60,387 nt of DNA from Cupriavidus numazuensis (lineage in GTDB: Bacteria > Pseudomonadota > Gammaproteobacteria > Burkholderiales > Burkholderiaceae). The translations under genes and the position numbers were made by a program. The stretch is taken from the NCBI RefSeq assembly GCF_905397435.1, contig NZ_CAJPVI010000054.1, forward strand, positions 1-60,387, in the 5' to 3' direction. Shown piece after piece: positions 36,372 through 45,156 of the stretch; within the stretch, counting starts at the first letter, position 1; the number at the start of each line of letters is the position of its first letter. The notes under the pieces were generated by a model. That model had not been told where the DNA came from. It did not search any database and saw nothing but the letters and a program-made list of their open reading frames with translations.

Positions 36372-37670
36372 TCAGCGGGACGCTTCAAGTTCGCGCCGGC
36401 GCGCGGCCACGGTGGCCTCGCTGACGGGCGCGGCGCGGTTGCCCCAACTGCCGCGGATGAAGGTGAGCACGTTGGCGAGTTCCTGGTTGTCCAGGGTCCA
36501 GCCATAGCCCGGCATGTGGTAATCGGTGGGCGCGGTGTTGACGCGCGCAGTCACCGCGCCGTTCAGCAGCAGGTTCACGAGCGAGGCCGGGTCCGGGTCC
36601 GCAACCGTCGGGTTGCCGGCCAGCGGCGGAAACACGCGCGCAAAGCCCTTGCCGTCGGCGCCATGGCAAGGCATGCAGAACTGCGAATACTGGCGCGCGC
36701 CGGGGCTGTCGTAGCGGCCCTGCAGCAGGCTTGGTGCAGTCGTTGCGTCATGTCGGAACGGCTGGGTTTCGCCGCGGGCGCCGGGCAGCGACTTCAGGTA
36801 GGCGGCCACGGCATCGAGATCGGTCGGCGTCATGTATTGCGTGGCCGTGGAAATCACCGTGGACATCGGCCCGAACGACGTAGCGTGCGCATTGCGTCCG
36901 GTGCGCAGGAACTCGGCGATTTCCGCGCGCGACCAGGCGCCCAGGCCCGTGATCTGGTCGCCGGTCAGATTGGTGGCTGACCACCCTTCCACGCCGGCAC
37001 CGGACAGGAACCGCTTGCTGCGCTCGTCGAGGCCCTTCTCGCCATACAGCCAGCCGCGCGGCGTGTGGCACGCCCCGCAGTGCGCGACGGCCTGCACCAG
37101 GTAAGCGCCGCGGTTCCACTCCGCGCCCTTCGCGGCATCGGTGCGCACGGGTGACCCGCTCACATACAGCGCGTTCCACACGATCAGCAGCGAGCGCATG
37201 CTGTACGGCCAGCGCATCTGCGCATCCGTGTTGCGCTGGGTGACGGGCGTCACGCCGGCCCGCATGTAGGCATAGAGCGCGGCCACATCTTCGGCACGCA
37301 TGCGCGCGTAAGACGGGTAAGGCATGGCGGGATAGAGCCGTCTGCCGTCGCGCGCGACGCCCTGGCGCACTGCGCGGTCGAACTCGGCGAGCGTGTAGCC
37401 GCCGATGCCGGTCGTGGCATCCGGGGTGATGTTGGTCGAGTAAAGCGTGCCCGCTTCGGTGCGGATCGGCAGGCCACCGGCGAAAGGCTTGCCGCCTTCG
37501 TGCGTATGGCAGGCCACGCAGTTCGCGACGCGCGCGAGGTAGCGGCCGCGCTCCACGTCGGCCGAGGCTGCATCCGCTGCGCCAGCGGGAGCGATGCTGC
37601 CCGGCAAGCCGGCGAACAGGCCTGCGAGCAGCGTGGCGGCGCTCAGCAGCCGCCTTGCGGGGAAAAACAT
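36372..37670 (-). CDS. Tri-haem cytochrome c subunit of a membrane dehydrogenase
   Basis: The 432-residue protein has a signal peptide (about 1-32) and three c-type haem sites: CVACH (51-55), CGACH (198-202) and CMPCH (332-336). This is the layout of cytochrome subunits of gluconate, sorbitol and alcohol dehydrogenases, which carry electrons to ubiquinone. It is the upstream partner of the Tat flavoprotein, 18 bp apart. Confidence 0.92.
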   Translation of the reverse strand: MFFPARRLLSAATLLAGLFAGLPGSIAPAGAADAASADVERGRYLARVANCVACHTHEGGKPFAGGLPIRTEAGTLYSTNITPDATTGIGGYTLAEFDRAVRQGVARDGRRLYPAMPYPSYARMRAEDVAALYAYMRAGVTPVTQRNTDAQMRWPYSMRSLLIVWNALYVSGSPVRTDAAKGAEWNRGAYLVQAVAHCGACHTPRGWLYGEKGLDERSKRFLSGAGVEGWSATNLTGDQITGLGAWSRAEIAEFLRTGRNAHATSFGPMSTVISTATQYMTPTDLDAVAAYLKSLPGARGETQPFRHDATTAPSLLQGRYDSPGARQYSQFCMPCHGADGKGFARVFPPLAGNPTVADPDPASLVNLLLNGAVTARVNTAPTDYHMPGYGWTLDNQELANVLTFIRGSWGNRAAPVSEATVAARRRELEASR

Positions 37671-37728
37671 AGGTCCGTCCAGGTCTTATTGTTCTCGGGT
37701 TGCACGGCAGCCTGCCGCTGCGTCAGCC

Positions 37729-37920
37729 TCAGGCGCCGGCTACTGCGAACTTTGCCACCATCAGCAGGCAAAACACCAGCCCGGCCGCCAGCGACACGCC
37801 GGTCAGGATCAGCGGCACCGGCCGCATGTTCTCCAGGTCGCGCTGGTGTTCCTGGCCTTTGCGCAGGCCGAGAAAGCCCCACAGCACAGTGCGGACAAGC
37901 CTCAACGGGTTCATTGCCAC
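37729..37920 (-). CDS. DUF2970-type small membrane protein
   Basis: The 63-residue protein starts MAMNPLRLVRTVLWGFLGLR, then GQEHQRDLENMRPVPLI, and ends with one transmembrane helix (about 38-61). This is the pattern of DUF2970 proteins, found near cytochrome oxidase genes in betaproteobacteria. The start could also be the second Met (37914). It is 58 bp upstream of the cytochrome c gene on the same strand. Its function is unknown; membrane or respiratory assembly is a guess. Confidence 0.8.
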   Translation of the reverse strand: MAMNPLRLVRTVLWGFLGLRKGQEHQRDLENMRPVPLILTGVSLAAGLVFCLLMVAKFAVAGA

Positions 37921-38031
37921 TCCTTGGTCTGTCTCCGGGTGGCAGCCGCCCTTGCGCTGCCAGTCCCTGGCGCCGATTATCGGCGCCAGCCTGCGGACAT
38001 GACAGCAGCAGATATCGCGAATTCTTGCATA

Positions 38032-39549
38032 TCAGATGGGCGACCCGGCGTGCCGTTTCCGGCGCAGCGCCCATTCCAGCGCTTCGAAACCGGCCTGGAC
38101 GGCCAGTGCCAGCACGGCGGCGGGAATGGCGCCGGCGAGCAGCAGCACCGTGTCGTTGAGCGCGAGTCCGGTGGCAATGCGCTCTCCATAGCCGCCCGCG
38201 CCGACAAACGCAGCGATGGTCGCGGTCCCCACGCTGATGATCGCCGCGGTCTTCACGCCGGCCAGCACGACTGGCAGCGCCAGCGGCAGTTCGACGTAGC
38301 GCAGCACCTGCACGTCGCGCAGCCCCAGCGCGCGCGCCGCGTCGCGCATGCCGGCGGACACTTGCTGCAGCCCCGTGCAGGTATTGCGCACGATCGGCAG
38401 CAGCGCATAGAGGAACAGCGCGATCATCGCGGGCCAGACGCCGATGCGGCCGAGCAACGGGATCAGCATGGCCAGCAGCGCCAGCGACGGCACCGTCTGC
38501 AGCATGCTGACCACACCGAGCACACCCTGCCCCAGCCGCCGGCGCCGCGCCGACACGATGCCGAGCGGGACCCCTGCGATCGTGGCGGCGCCGACTGCGC
38601 CGACCACCAGCGCTACATGGCGGCGCGTCAGACGCAGCGTGTCGTCATCAAGCAGCGCCTGCATCAGGCCGGCGCGTGCTGGCCCCTTCGCAGCATGGCC
38701 GGACAGGAAGTCACGCGCAATCGCCGCGAACGACTGGCCGTCGATTTCGGCCTCCGCGTTCATCGTCACCATGTCCGCCGCGCTGATGCGTCCGGCCAGC
38801 GCCTGCAGCGCCTGCCACGCGGCCGGAAACCGGCGCGGTACATCCAGCCGGTAGACCACCACGGCGTCATAGCGCGGAAAGAAGTGCAGGTCGTCTTCCA
38901 GTACGCGCAGCTGGTATTTGCGGATCTTGGCGTCGGTCGAGTAGATGTCGATCACATCGACCTGCCCTGCTGCAAGCGCTTCGTAGGCCACGCCGTGGTC
39001 CAGTCCGACAGGTTTCTGCGGCAGCCCGTAACGCCGGGCCAACCCCGGCCATCCATCGGTGCGCCCAAGGAATTCGTGCGAGAGGCCCAGACGCAACTGC
39101 GGCTGCTTCGCGAGGTCGCTCAGCCGCCGCAATCCGGAGGCATGCGCTTCCCGCACGGCCAGCGCATAGGTGTTCTCGAACCCGAGCGCGATGCCCGCGC
39201 CGAGCCCCATCGGCGCCAGCGCGTCATTGATCTGCGCGAGCGTCGCTCCCGGCGGCAGCTTGAGGATCTCGCTCGCCAGCGTGCCGGTGTAGTCGGGATA
39301 GAGGTCGATGCTGCCGGACCGCAGCGCCTCGAACACGATTGCCGTATTGCCTAGTCCGGCCTGGTGGCGCGCATTGCCGACGGCCTGCGTCAGCAACTCG
39401 CCGAGGATGTAGGACTCCGTAAAGCGCTTGGAGCCGACCCTGAGCGTGTCGGCTGCCCGTGTCTCGCACACACACAGCAGCGCCAGCAGCAGCCCGGCCA
39501 GCCAGGCTGCCGCGCCCGGAAACGCACCCCTGCGGCGGAAGAAAGGCAA
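38032..39549 (-). CDS. Fused substrate-binding protein and permease of an OpuB/OsmF-type ABC importer
   Basis: The 505-residue protein joins an N-terminal signal/anchor (about 13-32) and an OpuAC-like binding domain to a C-terminal permease. The binding domain has VGSKRFTESYILGELLTQAV, DLYPDYTGTLASEIL and DVIDIYSTDAKIRKY. The permease (about 310-500) has the coupling loop MRDAARALGLRDVQVLRYVE. The usual fused order in this family is permease first; here the binding domain comes first. Substrates in the family are betaines, choline, or thio-compounds such as ergothioneine. No ATPase gene adjoins it, so the ATPase must be encoded elsewhere. It diverges from a LysR gene. Confidence 0.87.
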   Translation of the reverse strand: MPFFRRRGAFPGAAAWLAGLLLALLCVCETRAADTLRVGSKRFTESYILGELLTQAVGNARHQAGLGNTAIVFEALRSGSIDLYPDYTGTLASEILKLPPGATLAQINDALAPMGLGAGIALGFENTYALAVREAHASGLRRLSDLAKQPQLRLGLSHEFLGRTDGWPGLARRYGLPQKPVGLDHGVAYEALAAGQVDVIDIYSTDAKIRKYQLRVLEDDLHFFPRYDAVVVYRLDVPRRFPAAWQALQALAGRISAADMVTMNAEAEIDGQSFAAIARDFLSGHAAKGPARAGLMQALLDDDTLRLTRRHVALVVGAVGAATIAGVPLGIVSARRRRLGQGVLGVVSMLQTVPSLALLAMLIPLLGRIGVWPAMIALFLYALLPIVRNTCTGLQQVSAGMRDAARALGLRDVQVLRYVELPLALPVVLAGVKTAAIISVGTATIAAFVGAGGYGERIATGLALNDTVLLLAGAIPAAVLALAVQAGFEALEWALRRKRHAGSPI

Positions 39550-39645
39550 ACGGCGGCTCCGACTCTCGTTGGCCGATGTGCATCCGGCATCTCTACATCA
39601 TAGGCGCGCGCGTGCACATGACGTCATAGCGAAATAGTATTTGCC

Positions 39646-39683
39646 ATTCGCATGATCAAGCATGCAGAATCCATAATTCGCAT
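39646..39683. promoter_or_regulatory. Candidate operator between the OpuB-type gene and the LysR gene
   Basis: ATTCGCAT occurs twice as a direct repeat (39646-39653 and 39676-39683), 30 bp apart, about three helical turns. The first copy also forms an imperfect dyad with CATGCAGAAT (39661-39670). Such a spacing suits a LysR tetramer. It lies between two divergent genes, just before the LysR start at 39703. Confidence 0.4.
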
Positions 39684-39702
39684 ACAAACACGTTCGCAGT
39701 TC

Positions 39703-40701
39703 ATGGAAATCCGGCAACTCGAAGCCTTTGCGGCAGTCGTCACGACCGGCAGCGTCACCGCCGCCGGCCGTCTGCTCGGCCGCTCGCAGCCGGCTATCAC
39801 CCGGCTGATCCAGGAGCTGGAAGGCGAACTGGGCTTCGCGCTGTTCACGCGCAGCGGTCCGCGCGTCAGCCCCACCGAGCAAGGCTTTCTGCTCTATGAC
39901 GAGGTGGAACAGACGCTGGCCGGGCTGCAGCAGATCCGCAACCGTGCCGCGGCGCTGGCGCGCGGCGATGGCCGGCCGCTACGCATTGCCGCCACGCCGG
40001 CGCTGTCGGCCGGCTTGCTGCCCGCGGCGCTCGCACTGGCCTTCGGGCGCGGGTTGTGTGCGCCGGAGCGCGTCGAAGTGCAGAGTGTGTCGCCCGAGCA
40101 GGTCGTGCATGCGGTGCTGACCGGCGCCGCCGAGATCGGCGTGAACAGCCTGCCGCTGGAACATCGCGGCGTGAACGTCCACTGGATCGGACAGGCCGCT
40201 TGCGTGGCGGCGATGCGCGCCGACGATCCGCTCGCCGCCTGTAAGACCGTGCGTCTCGCGGACTGCCGCGACCGCCGCATCGTCACGATGCAGAACCCCT
40301 ACCGCCTGCGGCGGCGCACGGATGCCGCGTTTGCGCGCGCAGGCATCGGACCGGCGGGCGTGATCGACACCAATACCTCGATCAACGCGCTGACGCTGGT
40401 GCGCGCCGGGCTCGGCATCGCCGTGCTGGAACCCGTAACCGCGCGCGGCCTGCCGCTCGCCGACATCGCCGTGCGCCCGGTCGACGCGGACATCCCGTTC
40501 TATTTCGGCGTGATCACGCCGCAAGCGCGCCCCGCCAGTGCCGTCGTGCTCGGACTGGTCGACCTGCTGGCGGAGGCGTCCGCCGCGCTGCTGCCCGATT
40601 TCGTGCGCCGCGATCCCACCGAGCACGGCGCGCTGCTGCAATCGCTGTATGGCGACGGCACCGCCCCAACTGAAGATATCGAGTCCCTGAGTCATGACTG
40701 A
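39703..40701 (+). CDS. LysR-family transcriptional regulator
   Basis: The 332-residue regulator starts at MEIRQLEAFAAVVTTGSVTA, the canonical LysR opening; an ATG 51 bp upstream gives a non-conserved extension. The HTH continues with RSQPAITRLIQELEGELGFA. The effector domain follows, with INALTLVRAGLGIAVLEPVT. Its end overlaps the next gene by 8 bp (ATG at 40694), so regulator and monooxygenase-like gene are co-transcribed. It probably regulates itself, the downstream genes and the divergent transporter. Confidence 0.9.
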   Translation: MEIRQLEAFAAVVTTGSVTAAGRLLGRSQPAITRLIQELEGELGFALFTRSGPRVSPTEQGFLLYDEVEQTLAGLQQIRNRAAALARGDGRPLRIAATPALSAGLLPAALALAFGRGLCAPERVEVQSVSPEQVVHAVLTGAAEIGVNSLPLEHRGVNVHWIGQAACVAAMRADDPLAACKTVRLADCRDRRIVTMQNPYRLRRRTDAAFARAGIGPAGVIDTNTSINALTLVRAGLGIAVLEPVTARGLPLADIAVRPVDADIPFYFGVITPQARPASAVVLGLVDLLAEASAALLPDFVRRDPTEHGALLQSLYGDGTAPTEDIESLSHD

Positions 40702-42154
40702 CACCAACATCCCACGCGGCGCGGCTAGCCTGGCCGCGCTTGAAGCGCGATTGCGCCAGGATCTCGCCTGGCTGGAACTGCCGGCCAAGGCCTGGACCAT
40801 GCCGCGCAACCACGAAGGACAAGCCGTGCTCGACGTCGCCGTGATCGGCAGCGGCATGGCCGGCCTGGCCGTCAGCGCCACGCTCAAGCACCTGGGCATC
40901 CAGGCCTGCGCGTTCGACCAGTCGCCGGAAGGCTTCGAGGGACCGTGGGCTACCACGGCACGCATGGAGACCCTGCGCTCGCCGAAGCAACTCACGGGGC
41001 CCGCGCTGGGCCTGCCCGCGCTGACCTTCCGCGCGTGGTTCGAAGCGCAGTTCGGCAGCGAGGCCTGGGAATCGCTCGACAAGATCCCGCGGCTGCAGTG
41101 GATGGACTACCTGCGCTGGTACCGGCAGGTGCTCGACCTCGATATCCGCAACGGGCACCGCGTCGAACAGGTGCTGCCGCGCGCCGACGGCCTTGTCGCG
41201 CTGTCGATGGCGACGCCGGACGGCCCGCGCACGGTACTGGCCCGCCGCGTGGTGCTTGCCACCGGCCGTGACGGCCTCGGCGGCGCGTATGTGCCGCCGC
41301 TCGCCGAAAACCTGCCGCGCAAGCTGTGGGCCCATTCGTCCGACGACATGGACTACACCAGTCTTCGCGGCAAGCGCGTGGGCGTGGTCGGCGCCGGCGC
41401 CTCAGCCATGGATAGTGCTGCCACCGCGCTGGAGGCAGGCGCCGCGAGCGTCGACATGCTGATCCGCCGCGCGGATATCCCCCGTGTCAACAAGAGCAAG
41501 GGCGCGGGAAATCCCGGCCTGACCTTTGGCCACAATGGCCTGTCCGACGAATGGAAATGGCGCCTGCGCCATTACATCAACAGCCAGCAGGTACCGCCGC
41601 CGCGCGGCAGCACGCTGCGCGTCTCGCGCCATGCCAATGCACGCTTCAACCTCGGTTGTGCGCTCGACGCGGTCGACGTAGACGGCGATGTGCTGCGCGT
41701 GCGCACGCCCAAGGGTGTATTCGAACTGGACTTCCTGATCTTCTCGACAGGTTTTCGCATCGCGCTGGAGACCCGCCCCGAGTTCACCGCGTTCGCGCCG
41801 CATATCCGTTTCTGGCGCGACCGTTTCGATCCTCGGCCCGGACAGGAAGACGGCGAATTGTCCGACTCCCCCGATCTCGGCCCGGTCTTCGAATTCCAGG
41901 AGAAGATGCCGGGCGCTTGTCCGGGGCTGTCGCGCATCCACGCGTTCTGCTATCCGGCCGCGCTGTCGCACGGCACGGTGTCGGGAGACATCCCGGCCAT
42001 CAGCGACGGCGCAAGGCGCCTGGGCCAGGGCATTGCCGGCCTGCTCTACCAGGAAGACGTTGAACTGCACTACGCCGCGCTGCAGGCCTATGCCGAGCCT
42101 GAAGTGTTTGGCGACGAATGGGTGCCGGCACCGCCGCCCGCACTGAAATCCTGA
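40694..42154 (+). CDS. FAD/NAD(P)-dependent flavoprotein monooxygenase-like protein
   Basis: The 486-residue protein has two Rossmann dinucleotide folds: DVAVIGSGMAGLAVSAT (about 47-63) for FAD and VGVVGAGASAMDSAATAL (about 230-247) for NAD(P)H. A conserved FSTGFRIALE-like ATG motif variant is near 350. This is the layout of flavin-containing and Baeyer-Villiger-type monooxygenases, although the FxGxxxHxxxW signature is not seen. The operon partners are CMD and AhpD-like proteins, which suggests oxidation of a small imported molecule. The start overlaps the LysR end. Confidence 0.82.
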   Translation: MTDTNIPRGAASLAALEARLRQDLAWLELPAKAWTMPRNHEGQAVLDVAVIGSGMAGLAVSATLKHLGIQACAFDQSPEGFEGPWATTARMETLRSPKQLTGPALGLPALTFRAWFEAQFGSEAWESLDKIPRLQWMDYLRWYRQVLDLDIRNGHRVEQVLPRADGLVALSMATPDGPRTVLARRVVLATGRDGLGGAYVPPLAENLPRKLWAHSSDDMDYTSLRGKRVGVVGAGASAMDSAATALEAGAASVDMLIRRADIPRVNKSKGAGNPGLTFGHNGLSDEWKWRLRHYINSQQVPPPRGSTLRVSRHANARFNLGCALDAVDVDGDVLRVRTPKGVFELDFLIFSTGFRIALETRPEFTAFAPHIRFWRDRFDPRPGQEDGELSDSPDLGPVFEFQEKMPGACPGLSRIHAFCYPAALSHGTVSGDIPAISDGARRLGQGIAGLLYQEDVELHYAALQAYAEPEVFGDEWVPAPPPALKS

Positions 42155-42185
42155 TTCTGAACCCGACCGGAACCTCACAAGCACC

Positions 42186-42716
42186 ATGAGCCAAGCCCCC
42201 ACGCCGCCGGACCTGATCGACGCGATCTCCGGCCTGCAACCCGGCAGCGCGACGCACGCGCTGCGCCACCAGCGCGAGAAGGTCGTGGCAGCCACGCAAG
42301 GCAGCTACGACGCGCTGTTCGACCCGGCGCTGCCCGGCCTGACGCTGGTCGAGCGCCTGCTGGTCGCGCTCTACGCCGCGCGTCTTACGCCGTCGCCGAA
42401 GCTGGCCAACCACTACCGCGCACGCCTGGCCGTGGCCGGCGCCGATGCCGCAGCCATTGCCATCGCCGAACAAGGCACGCCCGCCGATGCAACCGACCCG
42501 CGCCTGCGCGCCATGCTGACGTTCACGCGCACGCTGATCGAAAAGCCCATCGAAGGCGACAAGGCCGCGCTCGAAGCGCTGCCGGCCGCAGGCCTGACCA
42601 CACCCGCCGTGGTCACGCTGGCGCAGCTGATCGCCTTCCTGTCGTACCAGGTAAGGCTCGTCGCCGGCCTCGATGCACTGAAGGCACTGAACGACAACGC
42701 AGGAGCACAGGCATGA
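42186..42716 (+). CDS. CMD-domain (carboxymuconolactone decarboxylase fold) protein
   Basis: The 176-residue all-helical protein resembles a CMD/AhpD-fold family typically paired with an AhpD-like protein (the Avi_7170-type family). Visible elements are LTLVERLLVALYAARLTPSP and the late helix VTLAQLIAFLSYQVRLVAGLD. It lacks a CxxC redox pair. It overlaps the next gene by 4 bp (ATGA). Its function is unknown. It possibly forms a hetero-oligomer with the downstream CxxC protein. Confidence 0.8.
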   Translation: MSQAPTPPDLIDAISGLQPGSATHALRHQREKVVAATQGSYDALFDPALPGLTLVERLLVALYAARLTPSPKLANHYRARLAVAGADAAAIAIAEQGTPADATDPRLRAMLTFTRTLIEKPIEGDKAALEALPAAGLTTPAVVTLAQLIAFLSYQVRLVAGLDALKALNDNAGAQA

Positions 42717-43306
42717 GCGAAATCATCCAATCCCACGGCTTTACCAACGAAGTGCTGGACTGGAAGGCCTGGCTCGACGTCGTCGAACTGGACCAGGCCA
42801 CGCCCGAGCAGGTCGCCGTGCTCGACGAGAGCCACCCCAAAGCCCGGGTACAGGACTACTACCGGTTCCTCGTGCATCAGCCCGAAATCCTGCGCCAGCG
42901 CTCCACCGCGTTCAACGCGATCATGTACGCGCCCGGCGGCATGCCGCGCGCGGAACGTGAACTGGCTACCACGGTGGTGTCGCGGCTCAATGGCTGTGTT
43001 TATTGCGCGTCGGTGCATGCGCAGCGCTTCGAACAGCTTGCCAAGCGGAATGACGTGATCAAGGAAGTGTTCGAGGATCCGCGTACGGCTGGCACGACGG
43101 AGCGGGAGAAGGCGATTGCGAAGTTTTCGGTCGAGTTGACTGAGAATCCTGCTGGTGTGTCGGCGGAGAGTCTGGCTGCGCTGCGTGAGGCGGGGATCGG
43201 CGATGCCGAGATACTGGATTTGATTCATTCCGTGGCGATTTTTGCCTGGGCGAATCGGTTGATGTTGAATTTGGGGGAACCGGTGTTTCCGGAGGCGGTT
43301 GGCTGA
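42713..43306 (+). CDS. AhpD-like alkylhydroperoxidase-domain protein
   Basis: The 197-residue protein has the AhpD redox motif CVYCASVHAQRF, with Cys95, Cys98 and His102, preceded by the conserved RAERELATTVVS helix. It belongs to the Avi_7169-like family that occurs next to Avi_7170-like proteins. It is the last gene of the LysR - monooxygenase - CMD operon. The likely role is thiol-dependent peroxide reduction or detoxification linked to the oxygenase. Its 3' side meets a palindromic repeat, then the convergent toxin island. Confidence 0.87.
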   Translation: MSEIIQSHGFTNEVLDWKAWLDVVELDQATPEQVAVLDESHPKARVQDYYRFLVHQPEILRQRSTAFNAIMYAPGGMPRAERELATTVVSRLNGCVYCASVHAQRFEQLAKRNDVIKEVFEDPRTAGTTEREKAIAKFSVELTENPAGVSAESLAALREAGIGDAEILDLIHSVAIFAWANRLMLNLGEPVFPEAVG

Positions 43307-43345
43307 TATTGGTTGGAGGGGCGTGCTTGACAGGTGCCGCTGTTT

Positions 43346-43362
43346 CGCCGGCGTAGCCGGCG
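43346..43362. repeat. Single copy of the CGCCGGC-GTA-GCCGGCG hairpin
   Basis: This is the same 7-bp-stem palindrome, with the same left flank GCCGCTGTTT, as in the two 0.8-kb repeats. Here it stands alone between the 3' ends of the AhpD-like gene and the PAAR gene, marking the border of the Rhs island. It looks like a REP-type element and could act as a bidirectional terminator. Confidence 0.7.
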
Positions 43363-43378
43363 ACAGTGCCCCACCCCA

Positions 43379-43678
43379 CTACAGCACCACCCCATGATCG
43401 CCATAGGCGAGCACGAAACAGCCGCAGGCGGCTCGGTGCCCGTGCATCACGACGGCCTTGCCGTTGTCCGTCACCATGTTTGATCCCTCGATAAGCTGAT
43501 TAACGCCATGCCCCGGCAGCGGGCAGGATACGAGGTCGCCCACGCGCGCGACCCGGCGCCCGAGTATGGTCATCGTGTCGGAACCGGAGGCGATGAAACC
43601 GCCGCTGCTGAGTTTGTCACCTTCACATGCGATTGACGGGCATTCACAATGCCTTTCAACTGCGGAAATCGCTATCAC
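43379..43678 (-). CDS. PAAR-domain spike-tip protein (module 4)
   Basis: The product is about 99 residues from a GTG at 43678. The conserved part begins near SIACEGDKLSSGGFIASG and continues through GRRVARVGDLVSCPLPGHG and VMHGHRAACGCFVL, the PAAR pattern with metal-binding His/Cys. PAAR proteins cap VgrG and carry toxins. The first 14 residues are not shared with the intact copy at 46750-47013, so the native start was probably replaced by recombination. It overlaps the immunity gene by 4 bp. Confidence 0.82.
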   Translation of the reverse strand: MIAISAVERHCECPSIACEGDKLSSGGFIASGSDTMTILGRRVARVGDLVSCPLPGHGVNQLIEGSNMVTDNGKAVVMHGHRAACGCFVLAYGDHGVVL

Positions 43679-44007
43679 TTACCGGCACGAATTTCCGCCA
43701 GTGCCTTCTCCAGCATCTTCAAGTCCGGCGGCTTTCTCTGCGCGCCTTTAGAACCCAACCATCTATGCACCGGATTTTTGGGGCCGCTGCTCAGTCGATC
43801 GCCTTCGCTTGTAATCTCGCTAGCCATAATTTTTCGCTTTATAACGTGACCCTGCTCGTCGGTGACGCGACAGGTAAGCAATCCTTCGGCCTCCAAAAAC
43901 CTGAACAACTCTTCCATTGCCGTTTTCACGGTTTCGGCTAGTTCAGGGACGCTGGCATACGCTGCAGCCAATTCATCAATACTCCAAACTGAATAATCTT
44001 TCGACAT
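43675..44007 (-). CDS. Probable immunity protein (module 4)
   Basis: The 110-residue acidic, soluble protein starts at the ATG overlapping the toxin stop (TGATG); a GTG three bases earlier is also possible. By hand count it is about 60% identical, without gaps, to the product of 45584-45916. Shared blocks are KDY..W.IDEL, the helix with AME.LF.FLE, and SGPKNPV.RWLGSKG. Position directly after a toxin tip marks it as the cognate immunity gene. No known immunity family is recognised. Confidence 0.78.
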   Translation of the reverse strand: MSKDYSVWSIDELAAAYASVPELAETVKTAMEELFRFLEAEGLLTCRVTDEQGHVIKRKIMASEITSEGDRLSSGPKNPVHRWLGSKGAQRKPPDLKMLEKALAEIRAGK

Positions 44008-44345
44008 CACTCAACTCTCTCCACCTTCGACAGGCTGCTAACAGGAACTAGATCTCCAGTGCCTCGATCACGTATGTATGTTCCACCATTCTGAAGAATG
44101 CGGCCCTCCTTCGCTAACTGCTCAAATTTGTTCGCTGTCGGGCTGGTTACTTCAAAGACCTGAGCTTTTCCACTCTCAATTGCAGCAGTATCAATTCGGC
44201 GTCGTTCACCCGTGCGGAGGTCTTTAACCGACTTCCCTTGAGCGTCCCGCAGATAGCACTCGCATTGGATCGTCGCGTTCGGATGCTGCGCTCTCATCCT
44301 CGTATTAAAAATCTGAGGGACGGCGATCACCGTCAATTGCGTTCC
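44007..44345 (-). CDS. Rhs C-terminal toxin tip, nuclease-like (module 4), out of frame with its Rhs core
   Basis: About 110 residues continue from the Rhs fragment in a different frame; one extra base near 44350-44356 separates them. The sequence has GERRRIDTAAIESG, then AQVFEVTSPTANKFEQLA, then GGTYIRDRGTGDLVPV. The D...E-V-T-S arrangement resembles PD-(D/E)xK-type nucleases found at the ends of polymorphic toxins; this is inference. The immunity gene overlaps its stop. A start at 44336 (GTG) would give the bare toxin, without Rhs cocoon. Confidence 0.7.
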   Translation of the reverse strand, partial: GTQLTVIAVPQIFNTRMRAQHPNATIQCECYLRDAQGKSVKDLRTGERRRIDTAAIESGKAQVFEVTSPTANKFEQLAKEGRILQNGGTYIRDRGTGDLVPVSSLSKVERVE

Positions 44346-45156
44346 TGATCCGCTCCAGACCTAACAGATCGATCCAGCCAATCGGATTCGGCGCGTACTG
44401 GTACAGATTTACCCCACCCGCCAGCCCAATCGGGTCCTGCGTGATGAACCGCCCCGAGTGCGGATCATAGTAACGGTGCCGGTTGTAATACAGCCCCGTT
44501 TCCTCATCATGGTACTGCCCCTGCGCGCGAATCGCGTTGCCGGTCAACGCCTCCTCACCGTGCAGCAGTTTCGTACCCTTCAGCGCGCCCCACGCCCGGT
44601 ACCGCCCCAGCCACACCACCTTGCCTGACTCGTCCAGCAGTTCCTGCGGTGTGCCCAGATGGTCGTTCTGATACAGGTAAGTGGCATGCCGGGTCGTCGC
44701 CGGATATTCGATGAAGCGCCCATCCGTGCCCGTCGCAAAGCGCGCCGCCTCCACCAGCACTTCATCCAGCTTCGCCAGCGGCACGAACGTCCCCGGCTCG
44801 TGCAGGTAGAGCGACGCCGCCTGCCACACGTCGCGCAACGTGTGCTGGCGCTGCGCCACCGGCAACGCGGGTCCGCTGGGTCGTCGCGTATCAAACTCTG
44901 CAAGCGGCTCGCCCGCTCCATCGGTTCGCCCGGCAAACGCGGCGCAGCATGGAACCGCTCTTCCAGCAGCAACACATCTCCGTCCCAGGTATAGATGGTC
45001 CGATCCACGCTGCGGTCGGGATGCTCCACTTCCTTCAGCGTGCGGCGCCCGAAGGCGTCGTACTGAAAGCTCACCGTCAGTTCTGCGTGGACCTGGCCGG
45101 TGGTCTTGCCGCTCAGGTCCTCGTTCGCGGCGGCGCCGGGGCAAACGGCCCTTCAT
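44346..45156 (-). pseudogene. Displaced Rhs 3'-core fragment (module 4)
   Basis: It is closely similar to residues about 1270-1528 of the complete Rhs protein. It starts at the ANED/G-K-T-T-G-Q-V-H-A-E-L-T segment and includes the RHS-associated core (YYNRHRYYDPHSGRFITQDP). A deletion of about 4 bases near 44870 shifts the frame. The join to the toxin tip is also out of frame. The second self-cleavage motif reads DLLGL instead of DPLGL. It begins directly after the stop of the preceding immunity-like gene, so no promoter or N-terminal part remains. It is probably a donor sequence for recombination rather than a working gene. Confidence 0.82.
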
